In this document: positions 38,971-50,375 of the stretch, piece after piece
How the letters are laid out: every line of letters starts with the position of its first letter
Numbering within the stretch: position 1 is the first letter of the stretch
Source of the DNA: Blasia pusilla
Taxonomy: Eukaryota; Marchantiophyta; Marchantiopsida; Blasiales
Assembly: GCA_050084515.1 (NCBI GenBank)
Contig: CM114271.1
Coordinates: forward strand, 47,554,001 to 47,618,000
Direction of reading: 5' to 3'
Length of the DNA: 64,000 bases
Program-made: the position numbers and the translations under genes
The notes under the pieces: generated by a model
Databases searched by the model: none
The model's input: only the letters and a program-made list of their open reading frames with translations
What the model was told of the DNA's origin: nothing

Positions 38971-41379
38971 AACTTGTCAAACTATCTCATGATGAGCCCT
39001 AATCTTGTAACAAAATGTCCTACAATTGAACACTTTTCATTCCCCATCTCTAGGTTATGACCTAGAGTGATTGTTCGTAGGACTCCTCTACCAAACTTTT
39101 TTCACAAAGTTTCTTGCAAACTTCCATATTTGGTTTCAATTCGCTAAGCTCATGACTTACAATGATTAGTCTTAGGACTCACATTCTAAAATGTGTTCTC
39201 CTACCAATTTCTTCACGACATAAAAAAAAGTTTCAAGTCCCAAGTCTCACAAATAACGGACCATAAGTTTTTTTAGATGTCCCTTCTATGATTATGCCCG
39301 ATTCCCTCAATGTTGTAGCTCAACAATGATCCATCGGACGAGTCTATTCGATAATGTAATTCAACATCATAATTGAAAGTGTTGAGTATGAGGAGAGCCA
39401 AAGCATACTTCTTTCTAAATGCAATATTCTAGCTTACGATAGCCCTTTAGTCTTGGAAGTTTCTCTCTTTCCAATGAGCCAATGGACGTAAGCTTGAAGT
39501 ACATAAATTCTTATTTTACAACTCAAGGGCTTACAAGAACCGGCTAAAAATGGCCTCTTAATGGTAACGCCCCTCCTAAATACGTCCACCTCTTTAGGTC
39601 TCCAACTATTCAGCCTTGCTTTAAGGCATATGGAGAGAATTCAATACCCTCATTGCACCAATAAAACTATCATCAAACTTGCACGTACACTCCCAAATTT
39701 TTTTGAAGGCTGGAATAACCTCAAATATTAATGCCATGGAACTTTCTGCCCTTTATCTAATATCGGGACTGTTAGTTATGCACCAGGAAGTATTATCGGG
39801 CTGTATGAAAATTTTCACTCTCCGCTTTCAACGCGAATCGGCAATGTGGACGTGGTGTTCGCTTCTTCATCACTCCGCAGTCACGCAATGTCCGAAGTGA
39901 TTTTGGAGTGAATTCTCGCTCGTCTCGCAAGAGTGATTGCCCATGGTTCCGGTCCTCACCGGTGTAGAGCAACGGTGCAGCAAAACCTTCCGCTTCATTT
40001 TAGCGAATGGTTCAAGGTATGACTCCAACAACTGACTGCAGAGGTTGCCAGACCTGGCGTTGGCGAGGGGAAACTATCATCTGTATTTCAATCGGACACA
40101 ACATCTCCATCTGAAGCTGGTAGGAGATTATAATATCGATAATTGAACAACGAGACCGGCTATCATAGCTTTCTTTGGACTCTCGGCCCATGGTTGGTGC
40201 ACGCAGGATTGCACCTTCTTAGCGCCGAATTTGGGAAACCAAAAATCCATGATCAATAGAACTTACAGCATGAGGGTGCAGCCTTGATCAATGAGTGCGA
40301 AGCCTTGCATGCGCCTAACTAAAACTGAAACAGTAGGAGACCAGAAAAACTTAATCCATTGACAGAAGCTCCCGAGGATTCACTGGACGTTCCTGAACTC
40401 ATGGGTTCAGAAGAAACTGCCACAAAAGTTGGAACACACGAAAAAGTTACACAGAGACATTTTAGCCTGGCAAGATGTACGAGTGCGAGGCCACAGATAC
40501 TTTCACAGGAACACGAAACCAGAAGGTCTTAATCAATCCATGAACGCTTTCTAAATTTGTGGATTCATACGACGCTGCCACGAACCTGGAACACGACCGT
40601 AAGAAAGTAGAGCACGAATTTTCAGCCTTGCAGGATCTATTAGTTCGAGGTCTCGCATCTACTATTCACGGAAACGGTAAGACCCTAGAAGGACCTAATC
40701 CACGAATATATTGCGGCCTCACAGAAGCTCCCAAGTGCTCACTAGATGCTTTCTAAATTGAAGTGTCCAGAAGCAAACTGCAAGGCTTCTGGACTCTTCA
40801 CGAACTTGGTGGCTAAGTTCCATGGCTACTGATTGTGGAAAGCAATAAGTCGACAGTTCTGATGACTTTTATATAATAGGACTTTAATGACAGACCAAAA
40901 GGAATGAGCCGTTGCCATTCCTGGATTTTTGGATGCGATAAGACCAGCTCTGATAAATGAGGAAATCTCAAAGAGGGGAGAACAATTCTCCCCAGAGTTC
41001 TATTGATTATAAATGTTGTCTTCATTCTTCGTTCGGAAAACCCACTGTACCTTGTAGATGCTGATGCTTCAATGATTGGGGATTCTCTACCACAATTTTC
41101 AACAATCGAATATGCACTGAGCATTATCATAATCTTAGCAACTAATCCGAGGCCAGCTACCTGTTGCCTGGGATCCCTATGAATGTAGAATACATATATG
41201 ACATTTTATACACCTGATAAAAGTAGTCGAATTGATCGGGGTTCGGGCTCCCTTTGACGGTGGAAGGGAACACTATCTACAATACCCCTGTATAGATTCA
41301 CTATCCGTTGAAAACTATGATCTGCGTCTCCTCAATTTGTGAGGAAGGCGACGAAGGCCACAATGTTGACTCCCTCGGC
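38971..41379. other. Intergenic DNA with one degenerate tandem duplication
   Basis: No domain was recognised. The frames at 40559 (plus) and 41130 (minus) are isolated and lack homology that I know. The last part should contain the 3' UTR of the carrier gene. The tandem duplication is listed separately. Confidence 0.35.
40370..40790 (+). repeat. Two diverged tandem units of about 190 bases
   Basis: AGAAGCTCCCGAGGATTCACTGGACG (about 40364) recurs as AGAAGCTCCCAAGTGCTCACTAGATG (about 40725). CTGCCAC, TGGAACAC, AAAGT.ACAC, TTTTAGCCT..CA..AT, CGAGG and TTCACGGAA recur in the same order at 40420-40520 and 40575-40675. The unit boundaries are approximate. Confidence 0.5.
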
Positions 41380-44300
41380 CTATAATAGGTTACAAATCGA
41401 GTTGTAAAGCATTAGGGTAATTCCGAACTGAGGACTGGTCTTCAACACTCGTGCGACACAGCCCTTGAAGAGAGCTCCTGGTCCCTCCTTTTGTAAGATC
41501 AACACAAAGCACTGCCAAGCATTGTCGTAGCGGTCCCCTCCATCTCCGACCTCCATCTGCACGCGCACATTGAGTGGAGTCAGTCACCTTAAAAACGAGT
41601 GAAAAACGAACGAACGGATGATTAAAGATGAGAGCAAGGTCATTTTGAATACAAGGTCCTATCCTTTGGGGATCAAGGACTACCGAGAAACCCATGTCTT
41701 CCAATCCAACTCTATGACCTTGAAAGACCACATTCCGAATCACACAAGATACCCTAGATCTGGTCACCATCTACTGGCGACTTCGGCGTTTCTGAGTATC
41801 GATGGAGGAACATAGCGTGGGGTGCCTCCATAACTTGGCAGGGGTAGGAAATGGAGATAGAGGTAAGTTCTCCACATCATCTAAACCCATTGTCCAACAT
41901 GGTCAGTTCACTACGATGTTGACTGTAAAAACTGCAGTTGGGAACTTACAAACATGTTCCCAAATTCCAAAAGTGTATGGCCGCAACTGTCAGATTGGTT
42001 CTGCTTCTACAACTCCTTCACGACTAGTTTCCTTCGCAGGCTGCAGCTTCTGAACCTCTCTACTGGCCTTCAATGGCCAGATGTGATCGGCCTGGTTTCT
42101 CGGCCTGTACGAATTTCATGCATAGTGCAGCAACGGATTCTTCAACGGTGAGAAGAACGAGAGAACTACCTGCAGCCTCGTCTTGATGACGTCGAGTGGG
42201 GTGACTAGAACAGTAGCAGGAATCGCGGCGAGGCACCCGGCCATGAAGCTTTGCTCGGGGTAAAGTTGTCTTATGAAGGTGTAGATGGCGAAGAAAATGG
42301 CCGTGCTAGGTATATCACGGGCCATCGTGACGCCAGATCCGTTGTACAGACCCTGCAATCCAAGCTCTTTGACGACATCCCAGGAGTTCTTTTGCTTTCT
42401 ATCCTTCGACTGAGTCTGTAGCCGAACCTTGACGATTTCCATGGGATTTGTGAAAACCACCTGAGAAAAACCTCCTCCTCCTCCCGCAATCAGCTCCAAC
42501 GCCCACACACCAACCCCTGGCAACTGGCTCTCCAACATCTCCATGAGGACTTCATTGACCGTGAACTTTATTGCCTGCAATCGACCAAACAACAAAACGT
42601 AAACACAAGTGATATCACAGGAGATATGGTCATCGACATCTCTGTGATTCTGCTGGGGACAACTCCTTTATAGTTTACTCTCATCCAGGGCGACAGAGGA
42701 ACCAACATTTGATGGAAATGCGTAAAGAAACTTGCCCCCAAATACCAACAATTTCCGACTGCAAGAGTTCATAGACATGACAAACTTTCTCCCCTCCTGA
42801 GAGAAAGCCGAACTATTTCACACACTCGAATCAGAGTATCAGCTCATTTATTTGCATGCCCAGAATAAGAGTTGCAACTGCGTTGGCTTTGAGTTTGCCA
42901 ATCTCTCGATGGAATACCAAAAGAAGTCGAGGTGGGTCCACCCTTCGAGCAACATAAGTGCTGAAATCGAAGAAACACGGAAACAGGAAGGAGAAGGGCT
43001 CATCGTCCCACTGAAGAGGAGATGGGTTGGTAGGGATTGGATCGTAGATCGATCGAGCGTAGAGGAATTGTACCTTCTCGGGGGCTATGCCAACAAGCTG
43101 AGGAACCAATCCACAGTAGAGAGAAGCCAGGCCTTCATCCGCAATGAGCTTTTTCAAGCAGTCCCATTCGTCCTTGTAGTGCGGCTCTTCTCCATCCTTC
43201 TGCGAGACCACCACAAACACAAACTTCAACACAGGTTTCTACGATCTTCCACAATCCACACACAGGAGACGTTGCAGCGCTCCTCCACTCGCTACTTCTC
43301 GCAGTGTCTGCTTCACAGCTTTGGCTTTAGAGTCTTCGACACTTCCAGATCCGAACACTGAACTCCCAAGGTGAAGTGCGTAAAGAAGTATTCGGGGGAC
43401 GGTGCAATTAAGAAGGTACATTCAAGCTCTGAGATCAAGAATACGTACAGGAGTCTGTGCTTGCATCCGTGTCTTGACGGTATCGAGCGGATAGACCAAA
43501 GTGGCACCCATTGCTCCTGCTACTCCTCCTCCACCAAAGTGCATCATCATTCTGGTCATGAGATTCATGCCAGGAACCGGTGCTCCTTGCAAAGCGGCCA
43601 TGGTATTCACGACGGCTGCTCCCCCCGCAGGCCCAACGCTTCGACTCGCGGCGGAGACAACCGTTCCGAGTGGCACGGCGGTCACCGCCACGAGGTCGGG
43701 GCCTTCCATCATCTCTGGTGCGATCCTCTGAGCGATAGAGTCGGACGATTTGGAGACCGCTGTTGTGGTTGAGCAGCTGACGATGCTTCTTTGTGGTTCG
43801 GGCGCCCCGGCGCCTTCCGTCACAGAGATGGCTATTGGGTACGGGGAGCTTTTGTCATGAGCAGCTCCATGGGCGGCCATAACAATCGTTGCAGCAGGGA
43901 TCTTGTCCTTCCCTTGGATCAGGTCTGTGGAGGAAACTTTAAATATGGGGACGAAGAGGGTTTCCGTCCGCTTTGTCGACACATTCTTCCCATCCTCGTC
44001 CACTTTGCTATCCAATTTGTCTTCGACGCCGACAAGAAGCTCCTGCCGAACGCGATCGTCGATCGACAAGTGAGTTACAGGCTGACCTATCTCGTCCAAC
44101 CAATCCCTTTGTGCTTTGATTTCCGACTGAAGCTGGTGCATCAGCTGGGTCTCGATACGCGTTTGGAAATTCTCAGAGATTTGTGATTCGGGCAACGCAC
44201 CGAAGGCTTCGCCGCTGGGGCTCGCCAGCGCAGATGAGCAGAGAGAAAGAGACAGACCTGCTACCGCCGCAGCTGTCGCGAATTTCCGTTGACACAGCTT

Positions 44301-44945
44301 CCATGAATGAGAGTTCTCCACGGCCAGGTTGTCGAGGAACCCGAAACCAGATCGTAGCCTTGGATAGTTCTCCTTGGGAATTCGTGCGTCTCTTTCATCC
44401 ACCATCCCGGCCACGCAGGGTCGAGAGTTGCTCGCTCTTCTTTTCGACCTTGCTGACCGTTTCTCCACCGGCCGACTGCCCTCAGACCACGCTGAGTTCC
44501 TAGCCGCCCGCGGAGTGCGCTGTTTCCCGGAAGATGTGGTTGATGATGCAGCGCTGTGTGTTCTCGGGCTGATGTTCTCCCCGGAAAACTGACTTCTAGC
44601 TCCGCATCCGCACTTGAAAGAATCGTAGCGAAACTTGTCTAGCGGTGCAGCGTAAAACCTCTCCGAATGTAGGTATGAGGTGCGCCCTTGGGTTTTGGAC
44701 CAACCTCTTGAAGTGGACCTATCGATGCAGAAGTTTTTCAGCATTCTCGGCTCTTTCTTGGCAATCAAGGCATGGTGATTAGGGTTCACAGATCGAGAGC
44801 CAAGCCCCACTTCTTTCTGGGAGAGGCCACTCGAGGTGCCGTAGATATTGCTCGCCTCCCACTTTGTAGACTTCTTCTTCACAATAGCGACGTCATGATC
44901 CACCGAATTCCTCTCGAAAACCAGAGGATGAACCAGAGCACTCAT
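41380..44945 (-). CDS. Mitochondrial carrier, aspartate/glutamate-carrier (Aralar) type, with long N-terminal extension
   Basis: Carriers of this family exchange metabolites across the inner mitochondrial membrane; the closest type here swaps aspartate for glutamate. Exons 44945-43449, 43199-43074, 42574-42170 and 41556-41380 join in frame to 734 residues. The C-terminal 270 residues hold three carrier repeats with YPLDTVKTRMQ, NPMEIVKVRLQ and TPLDVIKTRLQ. Type-specific strings are GGVAGAMGATLVYPLD, LVPQLVGIAPEKAIKFTVNE, ELIAGGGGGFSQVVFTNP and RVLKTSPQFGITLMLY. The first about 465 residues are Ser/Arg-rich and show no EF-hands, unlike animal AGCs. Residues about 220-241 form a hydrophobic Ala/Leu/Ser stretch ending SSALA-SP, like a processed targeting signal. 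The start is the first ATG of the long frame; the frame itself opens further up without ATG. The substrate is inferred. Confidence 0.87.
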
Positions 44946-47295
44946 GATTCTTCCCAACCCTCCGACTTCACCTCATGAACTACCGCCCGCAGCAGAATAA
45001 CGCCGACGTGATTCGCGCCTCGGCGGAGGAAAAATTAGGATTCGATTTCAGTACAAATGTATTTGTGGGAATTCCAACAGTGCAGTAGCTACCTTCAGAC
45101 AGGCCGTGCCTTTCTCGGAGTCCCAGATCACCCACCGAGCGTCGTCCGAAGACAGCAGCAAATTGGATACCGAATGGAGAAGGCGAGGTCAGTCACCACA
45201 TTTCGTCAATTGAAGAAAGTGGGCTAGTCCCCAATAGCGGGACACGATATTGGTCTATCGGAGAATGAGCACAGTTCGCGCACCGACTGCGGGAAGAGCA
45301 CCTTCAAAATCCCTCGCTCGCTGTCGTCAATTGCCACCGGGAAGACGTTCCAGCTCTGACTGAGAAACTACCGCTTCTGAAAGACTTCTGAATTCCTCGA
45401 ACGCAGAAAAAATTGACTACGCTGTGCGATTCTCTGATCACGAGGTCCTCGCGATCCCAAAAAACCCAAACTTCTTTCTCTTGAACCCCGTGACGCTCTC
45501 CGAAACCGCGACCTTTGCAGAATCTTCTCCAATCTTCCTCCAAGCTCTCTCCGAGTGTACGTCGGCCTTTCAACACTGCAGTTCTAGTTCAACGAAAGCC
45601 ATCGACCGCAGCCACTGATCCCAATTTCCCGTCAGCACCGCAATTTCACACCTCATCAGAGCACCCGTCGCGTCTACCATCCCCGCAATATCTCAAAATC
45701 CATCTCTCGGACCGTCTCAAAACCCGGCGCGACAAGGACGACCGAAGACGGGCTTCCAACGTTGCGCGGCAGAATCAAGAAGAATCAGGGTCAAGCAATA
45801 ATCGCAACAGTTCATTGAGATTGACAGAGACTGGCAGCTCTCGAAGGGTGAAACTGAGAGAACTTGCAGAACCCTTTAAGAAAGATCTGCGTGATGTCAT
45901 CTATTGTGACAAAAGGGGTCCATTTCTCTGTATTGTACTTTCCGGAGATCGTTTCATCGTCCGTCCTCTTTCCCGTTCTCAGAGGGGGTGATGGGAGCCG
46001 TCAGATTTCGTCCATCGACGGTGAAAAGTCGTGGCTTCACCAGGTATTGACATCACTCGCGCACGGGCGCTCCAGATCCTTAGGAAGTCGAAAGTGAGCG
46101 CAACGCGTGGCACTGGTGTAGGAGATCTCCAGATCGGAAGACAAAAGTGGATGTCAGGATTTCGCCCGCGCCATCGCCAGCGCGTTAGTCACTGGCTCTC
46201 GCAGACGATAACCCGACGGCGACTCTCTACCCATCTCTCCGTTCCACCGTCGTCCTCATGACGGCGCAAGAGGAGCCGTTAGTCCCTTGTCGGTGACCCA
46301 CGCCACCTCGTAGGGAAATTCCCTCCACGTAGGCTTTTTCTTTCCCTTCTCTTTCCTTTGAAGCTTTCAGGGGCCTTTTCCATGACTAATGGAATTAACC
46401 TTCGAATTTGAATATGTCGCAGCTCCTGATTGGGCCTGGGCATAGCAGGAACTCCTTGTGAAACATGAGTTCGATTGTAGAATAAGAATAACGTGGAACG
46501 CTATAATGTAAAATAAAATAAATGCTATATTTGGTTTGTTTGTAAACCGTGTTCACGTTCAAGTCATGGGAAACCTAGGTTGCTAGAGGTCTTCTTTGTT
46601 GTTAGAGTTGGGGCCCATTGCCTTAGTTTAAATTTATTTATTTTTTAGTCATGAGGTGGGGTTGTTTCTTTAACTAAGTGCACATGCTCCTTTTTTTTCA
46701 ATTTTTCTCTGCGTGTATTTTCCCATCTTCTTTCTCCATGATCTTTCTTGGTCTTCTTTTTATGGCATCTTTCTTTGAGTGACCATCCACCTTGCTTTAC
46801 AAATTCACCTAGTGGCTAGAAAATATTTCTTATCTTCATGCTAAAATCTTTTTCATATGATTCGAGATATTCTCCACATAGAACACGTGAATTAAAGATC
46901 TAGAACTATCTCCCAACCACAACCAGAACTACTTTGATCCATCACAATTGAAGTGAGAGAAAATATTGGGAGCCATTTCCTTTTCTACGTTGGTTCTTCT
47001 AAAATTCACCAAATCACACTTATTTGCATTTTTTTTTCCCGTTTCAAATTGCTTTCTTTATTTTTAGAGCTACGTAGTTAAATTTCAAAAAATTGATTGC
47101 AAATAACACCTTCATTTTGCTAGACCCCATTACAAATAGAATATGTAAAAAACTTAAATCAAATGTGCACTAAGAAAACTTAGGAAAATAAGTACAAAGA
47201 TAGTTTGGATGAGTGTACTACTAAAATAAGAAATTTTGTGGTTAATTATTGATTTAAATTTTTAATTTCCATCATTTTTAATTTATTAATTATGC
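44946..47295. other. Upstream region of the carrier gene; no further gene supported
   Basis: The first 1.3 kb is GC-rich and divergent to the carrier. A plus-strand frame at 45515-45991 is open for 158 codons and reads like protein (RRVKLRELAEPFKKDLRDVIY), but it has no ATG, only TTG, and no domain I know. It could be an internal exon or chance. From 46380 on the DNA is AT-rich with no content recognised. Confidence 0.35.
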
Positions 47296-47299
47296 GACC

Positions 47300-47690
47300 A
47301 TGGATCACCTAGTCACCTACGCATATAAGTTATCATTGAAGAAGGTTGTTTTTAAGGGGAAGAGCTTTTTGGCTCTTCCCTAAGCTATAAGAGAGGGAGA
47401 GATGGCATTCTCAAGCCATCTTTCTCATGTTGGGTCTTTGAAGTAGCTCTCTTGCTTGGATTATAGTAGGAAGTAGGGTGTTAGCGCCTAGATTCCCTCA
47501 TAACATAGGGTGGATATGGTTCAATATAACGATGTAGATTCGACGAGGTATGTTGGCCATATGAGTCGCTTTTACTTTGATTTTTTTGTGTGATCTTGGT
47601 ATATATAGGTGAGTATATTTTGTTTGTATGTGGATCTACCCGTGTGTTGGGAAGATTGGTGATGACATGCGCCTATTCTCTTGAACGTCG
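47300..47690 (+). mobile_element. Solo-LTR-like piece of the gypsy family (blocks B then A)
   Basis: AAGGGGAAGAGC..TTTTGGCTCTTCCC, the TATAAGAGAGGGAGAGATGGC start area, CCTAGATTCCCTCATAACAT and GATGTAGATTCG follow block B at 59350-59545 and 59960-60150. GTGTGATCTTGGTATATATA onwards follows block A. It is diverged. Confidence 0.6.
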
Positions 47691-47699
47691 ATCTTATGC

Positions 47700-47832
47700 A
47701 ATGCTAAAGCTTGTGTTTAGTAGGACACCCTCATATTGTTGATCTCCATCCAAACACACTACATTACATCTGGTTTGAGTCCATCAACCTTACATTTCCC
47801 TAAGTTCCTAACCCCTTACTTCCAACACAAAC
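47700..47832 (+). repeat. Repeat D, also at about 22610-22760
   Basis: TAGGACACCCTCATATTGTTGATCTCCATCC and the phrase around it match TAGGACACACTCTCAATGTTGATCTGCATCT in the element nested in the Helitron remnant. It ends where retroelement pol sequence begins. Confidence 0.5.
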
Positions 47833-49255
47833 ATGCGAGGAAGGAGAGTGCTTAGCTAGCGCTACAGTGTGGTCCATGACACATTTAAGGTGCTATCTAT
47901 TTGGTAACCCTTTCATACTTATCATTAATCATCAGCCGTTGAGATCAATGATAAGTCAAGATGGCTAAACCAGGATGCAGTTGGGTCGAGTCGCAACCCA
48001 TACTCGAGTCAGAGAGACAATACAGGAGTTTGACGGCACGGAGAGAGTGATGAGGAGATGGTGCCCGGTTGGCATGCATCTGCCTTCCTTTGTTGGTTGA
48101 CTACATCAAGTTAGCAGTAGGTGGTGACTTTAATGATGGGTGAGATGATGAGTCTCCATATCCAGAGGTCAATGAGGAGACAATGGGTAATCGTGATATC
48201 CATAATGACATGGAGTTTTTGGAGTTCCTACGTAATGACGTCATAGCAATGTATAGTGAGTGTTAGGGAGCATAATTGGATCCTATAGAGAGCCAAGAGG
48301 TTCAAGTAGGAGGGGACACACCTTTTTTGAATGTAGGGGGATGATAGAGTACGAGTGGTGCCTCATCTTTCCCAGCAAGCACATGTAGTGCGACATGCCC
48401 ACGAGGAATTGGGGCACTTTGGTATAAAGCGTCCTTATAGCTTACTCCACCTTAAGTATTGGTGGCGCAACATGCATACTGAGATTCAATAGTTTTTAGC
48501 CAAGGGTATGGTATGTGACCAAGTGCGAGCATCCTTCAATGCTCCCACTTCACAGTTGCATCCATGGCTTGCAGCGAGGACATTTGAGGGATTGAGACCT
48601 ACAGTTGCCATGGTTGGCCATGGGGTATTGCTTTAGTTGGCAGACATTCTTTGCATTGTTTGCGCCATACCTTATGCTCTATGGGAGGGAGTTGGCCTTA
48701 CTTATAGCTATTCAACGTAACATGGCAGAGGTTTTGGATCTTGATGACCTAGATATTTGGGTACAAGCATGTTCTCAGAGGGCGGAGCTTTTTTGTAGAG
48801 TTATGCCCATTGCATTTGAGAATTTAGCTATTGCTCACCATAGGGATACATTGAGGTATGCTTTCATTTGTGGAGGGGGTTATTGCCTAGGGATTAGGAT
48901 GCTCCATGTTGAAGATTATGTGTATTTACACCATGCGGAACCCATCACTATAGGACGCACGATTTTGTATGTGCGTGAGGTGTTATCGCATGGAGTGCTT
49001 ATTTTGGAGGGACAGTATGGTATGGTTTGGAAGGATCGTGTGCACAATTGTGCGCCATGTTATCTTCAAAATGTGGATAAGATAGTGGATTTGATCGTAG
49101 CAATGGTATGGGCTTGAGGTGTATGTTGCATGGATTTGCGAGGGGTGCAGTCACCAGTTGGTGTGTGATGGTTGTTCTCGAGGGTGACATACATCGTGTG
49201 TGACACCCCCTCTTGATGCAATTCCCACGAGACTATGCTTATGTCCTAGATGTGT
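47833..49255 (+). pseudogene. Partial gypsy copy: RNase H to integrase and PHD region, with internal deletion
   Basis: It follows the 50-59 kb element from GGAGAGTGCTTGG (57,031) through RNase H, the integrase zinc region and integrase C-terminus to the PHD region and the stop near 49250. The integrase core is missing: ATCCATGGCTTGCAGCG joins sequence from 57,820 directly to 58,180, a loss of about 360 bases. The clearest open stretch is 48605-49117 (FGREP-like FYGREL region, then LDLDDLDIWVQACSQRAELF). PHD cysteines are largely lost here. It has many stops. Confidence 0.8.
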
Positions 49256-49261
49256 ATATGT

Positions 49262-49930
49262 CGCGACCCTCATAACCAAACAACACCAAATAGGCGCCAA
49301 GCGGAACATCAAACCACTAGTGGATTCATAGGGCCTAAGTCTTGGTTTACATTTGGTCCAGGTTTCCTAGTTCGCGATCATAAACGCGGGAAACAAACAA
49401 CTCAATTCCACGTTTCGTCTCTTGGACTTTTCCAAGAGACCTCTCCAAAGCGCAATCATAGTAGCATGATGCTTAATGTCACCATAGGGCGCACGATGAT
49501 CATGCTTTGGAGAGGTCTTTTGGAGAGGTCTCTTGGAAAAGTCCAACAGACGAAATGCGGAATTGAGATGTTCGTTTCATGCGTTTGTGGTTGGGACTAG
49601 GAAACCTAGACCAAACGGAAATCAAGACTTGAGATGAGTTGAGTCTAGGAAGGTTGGTTGCCAAAGAGGTGAGAACCAGTTTTGGAACATGAGTAGCGTT
49701 TGGGGATTTTGACTGTATTTTGGACCATAACATTTAGTTCCAAAATGCGTTTGGGAAAAATAAGATGGCATTGAAAATCTTATGTTGAGAAAATTCCAAC
49801 GCACCAAAAATCTTAGCAAACGCACAAGGATCGGTTGAGATATTGGCCGAAAATAATTGTGAGAGCAATTGGGTTGAGGGCCAATTTGAGGGGCCCAACT
49901 TTCTTTCCCTAAAGTTAGGGGAAGGGCGGG
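49262..49930. mobile_element. Foldback-like element E with about 100-bp inverted arms
   Basis: Arms at about 49361-49460 and 49501-49606 are inverted repeats: TCTCTTGGACTTTTCCAAGAGACCTCTCC against GGAGAGGTCTCTTGGAAAAGTCCAACAGA, and GGTTTCCTAG against CTAGGAAACC. The part from 49606 to about 49900 is the reverse complement of 23400-23690. No coding capacity is recognised. It separates the partial gypsy copy from the LTR of the long copy and probably cut off the first part of that LTR. Confidence 0.6.
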
Positions 49931-49934
49931 GATC

Positions 49935-50375
49935 AGCCAAGATCTATCGTGGATAGGGCGTAGGAGCCAGCAGACTATCTTGAGTGTAACTATGTCCCAC
50001 GACGTCGGATGAGGTTGAGGATAGGTCCATTGTGTGAGGAACTTCGTTTCTGACAACTTTCATGTTGAGGTCTTTTACAGCCGGGTGACTTGTTGACCAG
50101 GTCATCCACCCTTGGTAACTTGTGCGCACAGGTTACAAATGGGAGGGCTATTTTTAGGGTTTAGGAACCCTATATAAGAGAGGAAGATGGCTTTCCTAAG
50201 CCATTTTTCTCATGTTGGGCTGTTGGAGCACCTCCCTTGTATGTGTGTGAGATAGGACTAGGGTGCTAGCGTCCGGATTCCTTGATAGCACAGGGTGGAC
50301 GAGGCTCGATATGCCGATGTAGATTGAGGAGTGGAGTTATACGCCGGGTGTGACGTTTTTACTACTCTTTATTTT
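49935..50375 (+). repeat. 5' LTR, block B portion
   Basis: It matches 59139-59589 closely (GATCTATCGTGGATAGGG start, CTCTTTATTTTT end). It carries TATATAA at 50171-50177 followed by AGAGAGGAAGATGGCTTTCC, the likely start of transcription. Block A, which begins the 3' LTR, is absent here. Confidence 0.75.

Noticed and set aside
40813-41130. Minus-strand frame beside the carrier as a gene
   Set aside because: No recognised motif and no support from splice sites; probably chance within or near the 3' UTR.
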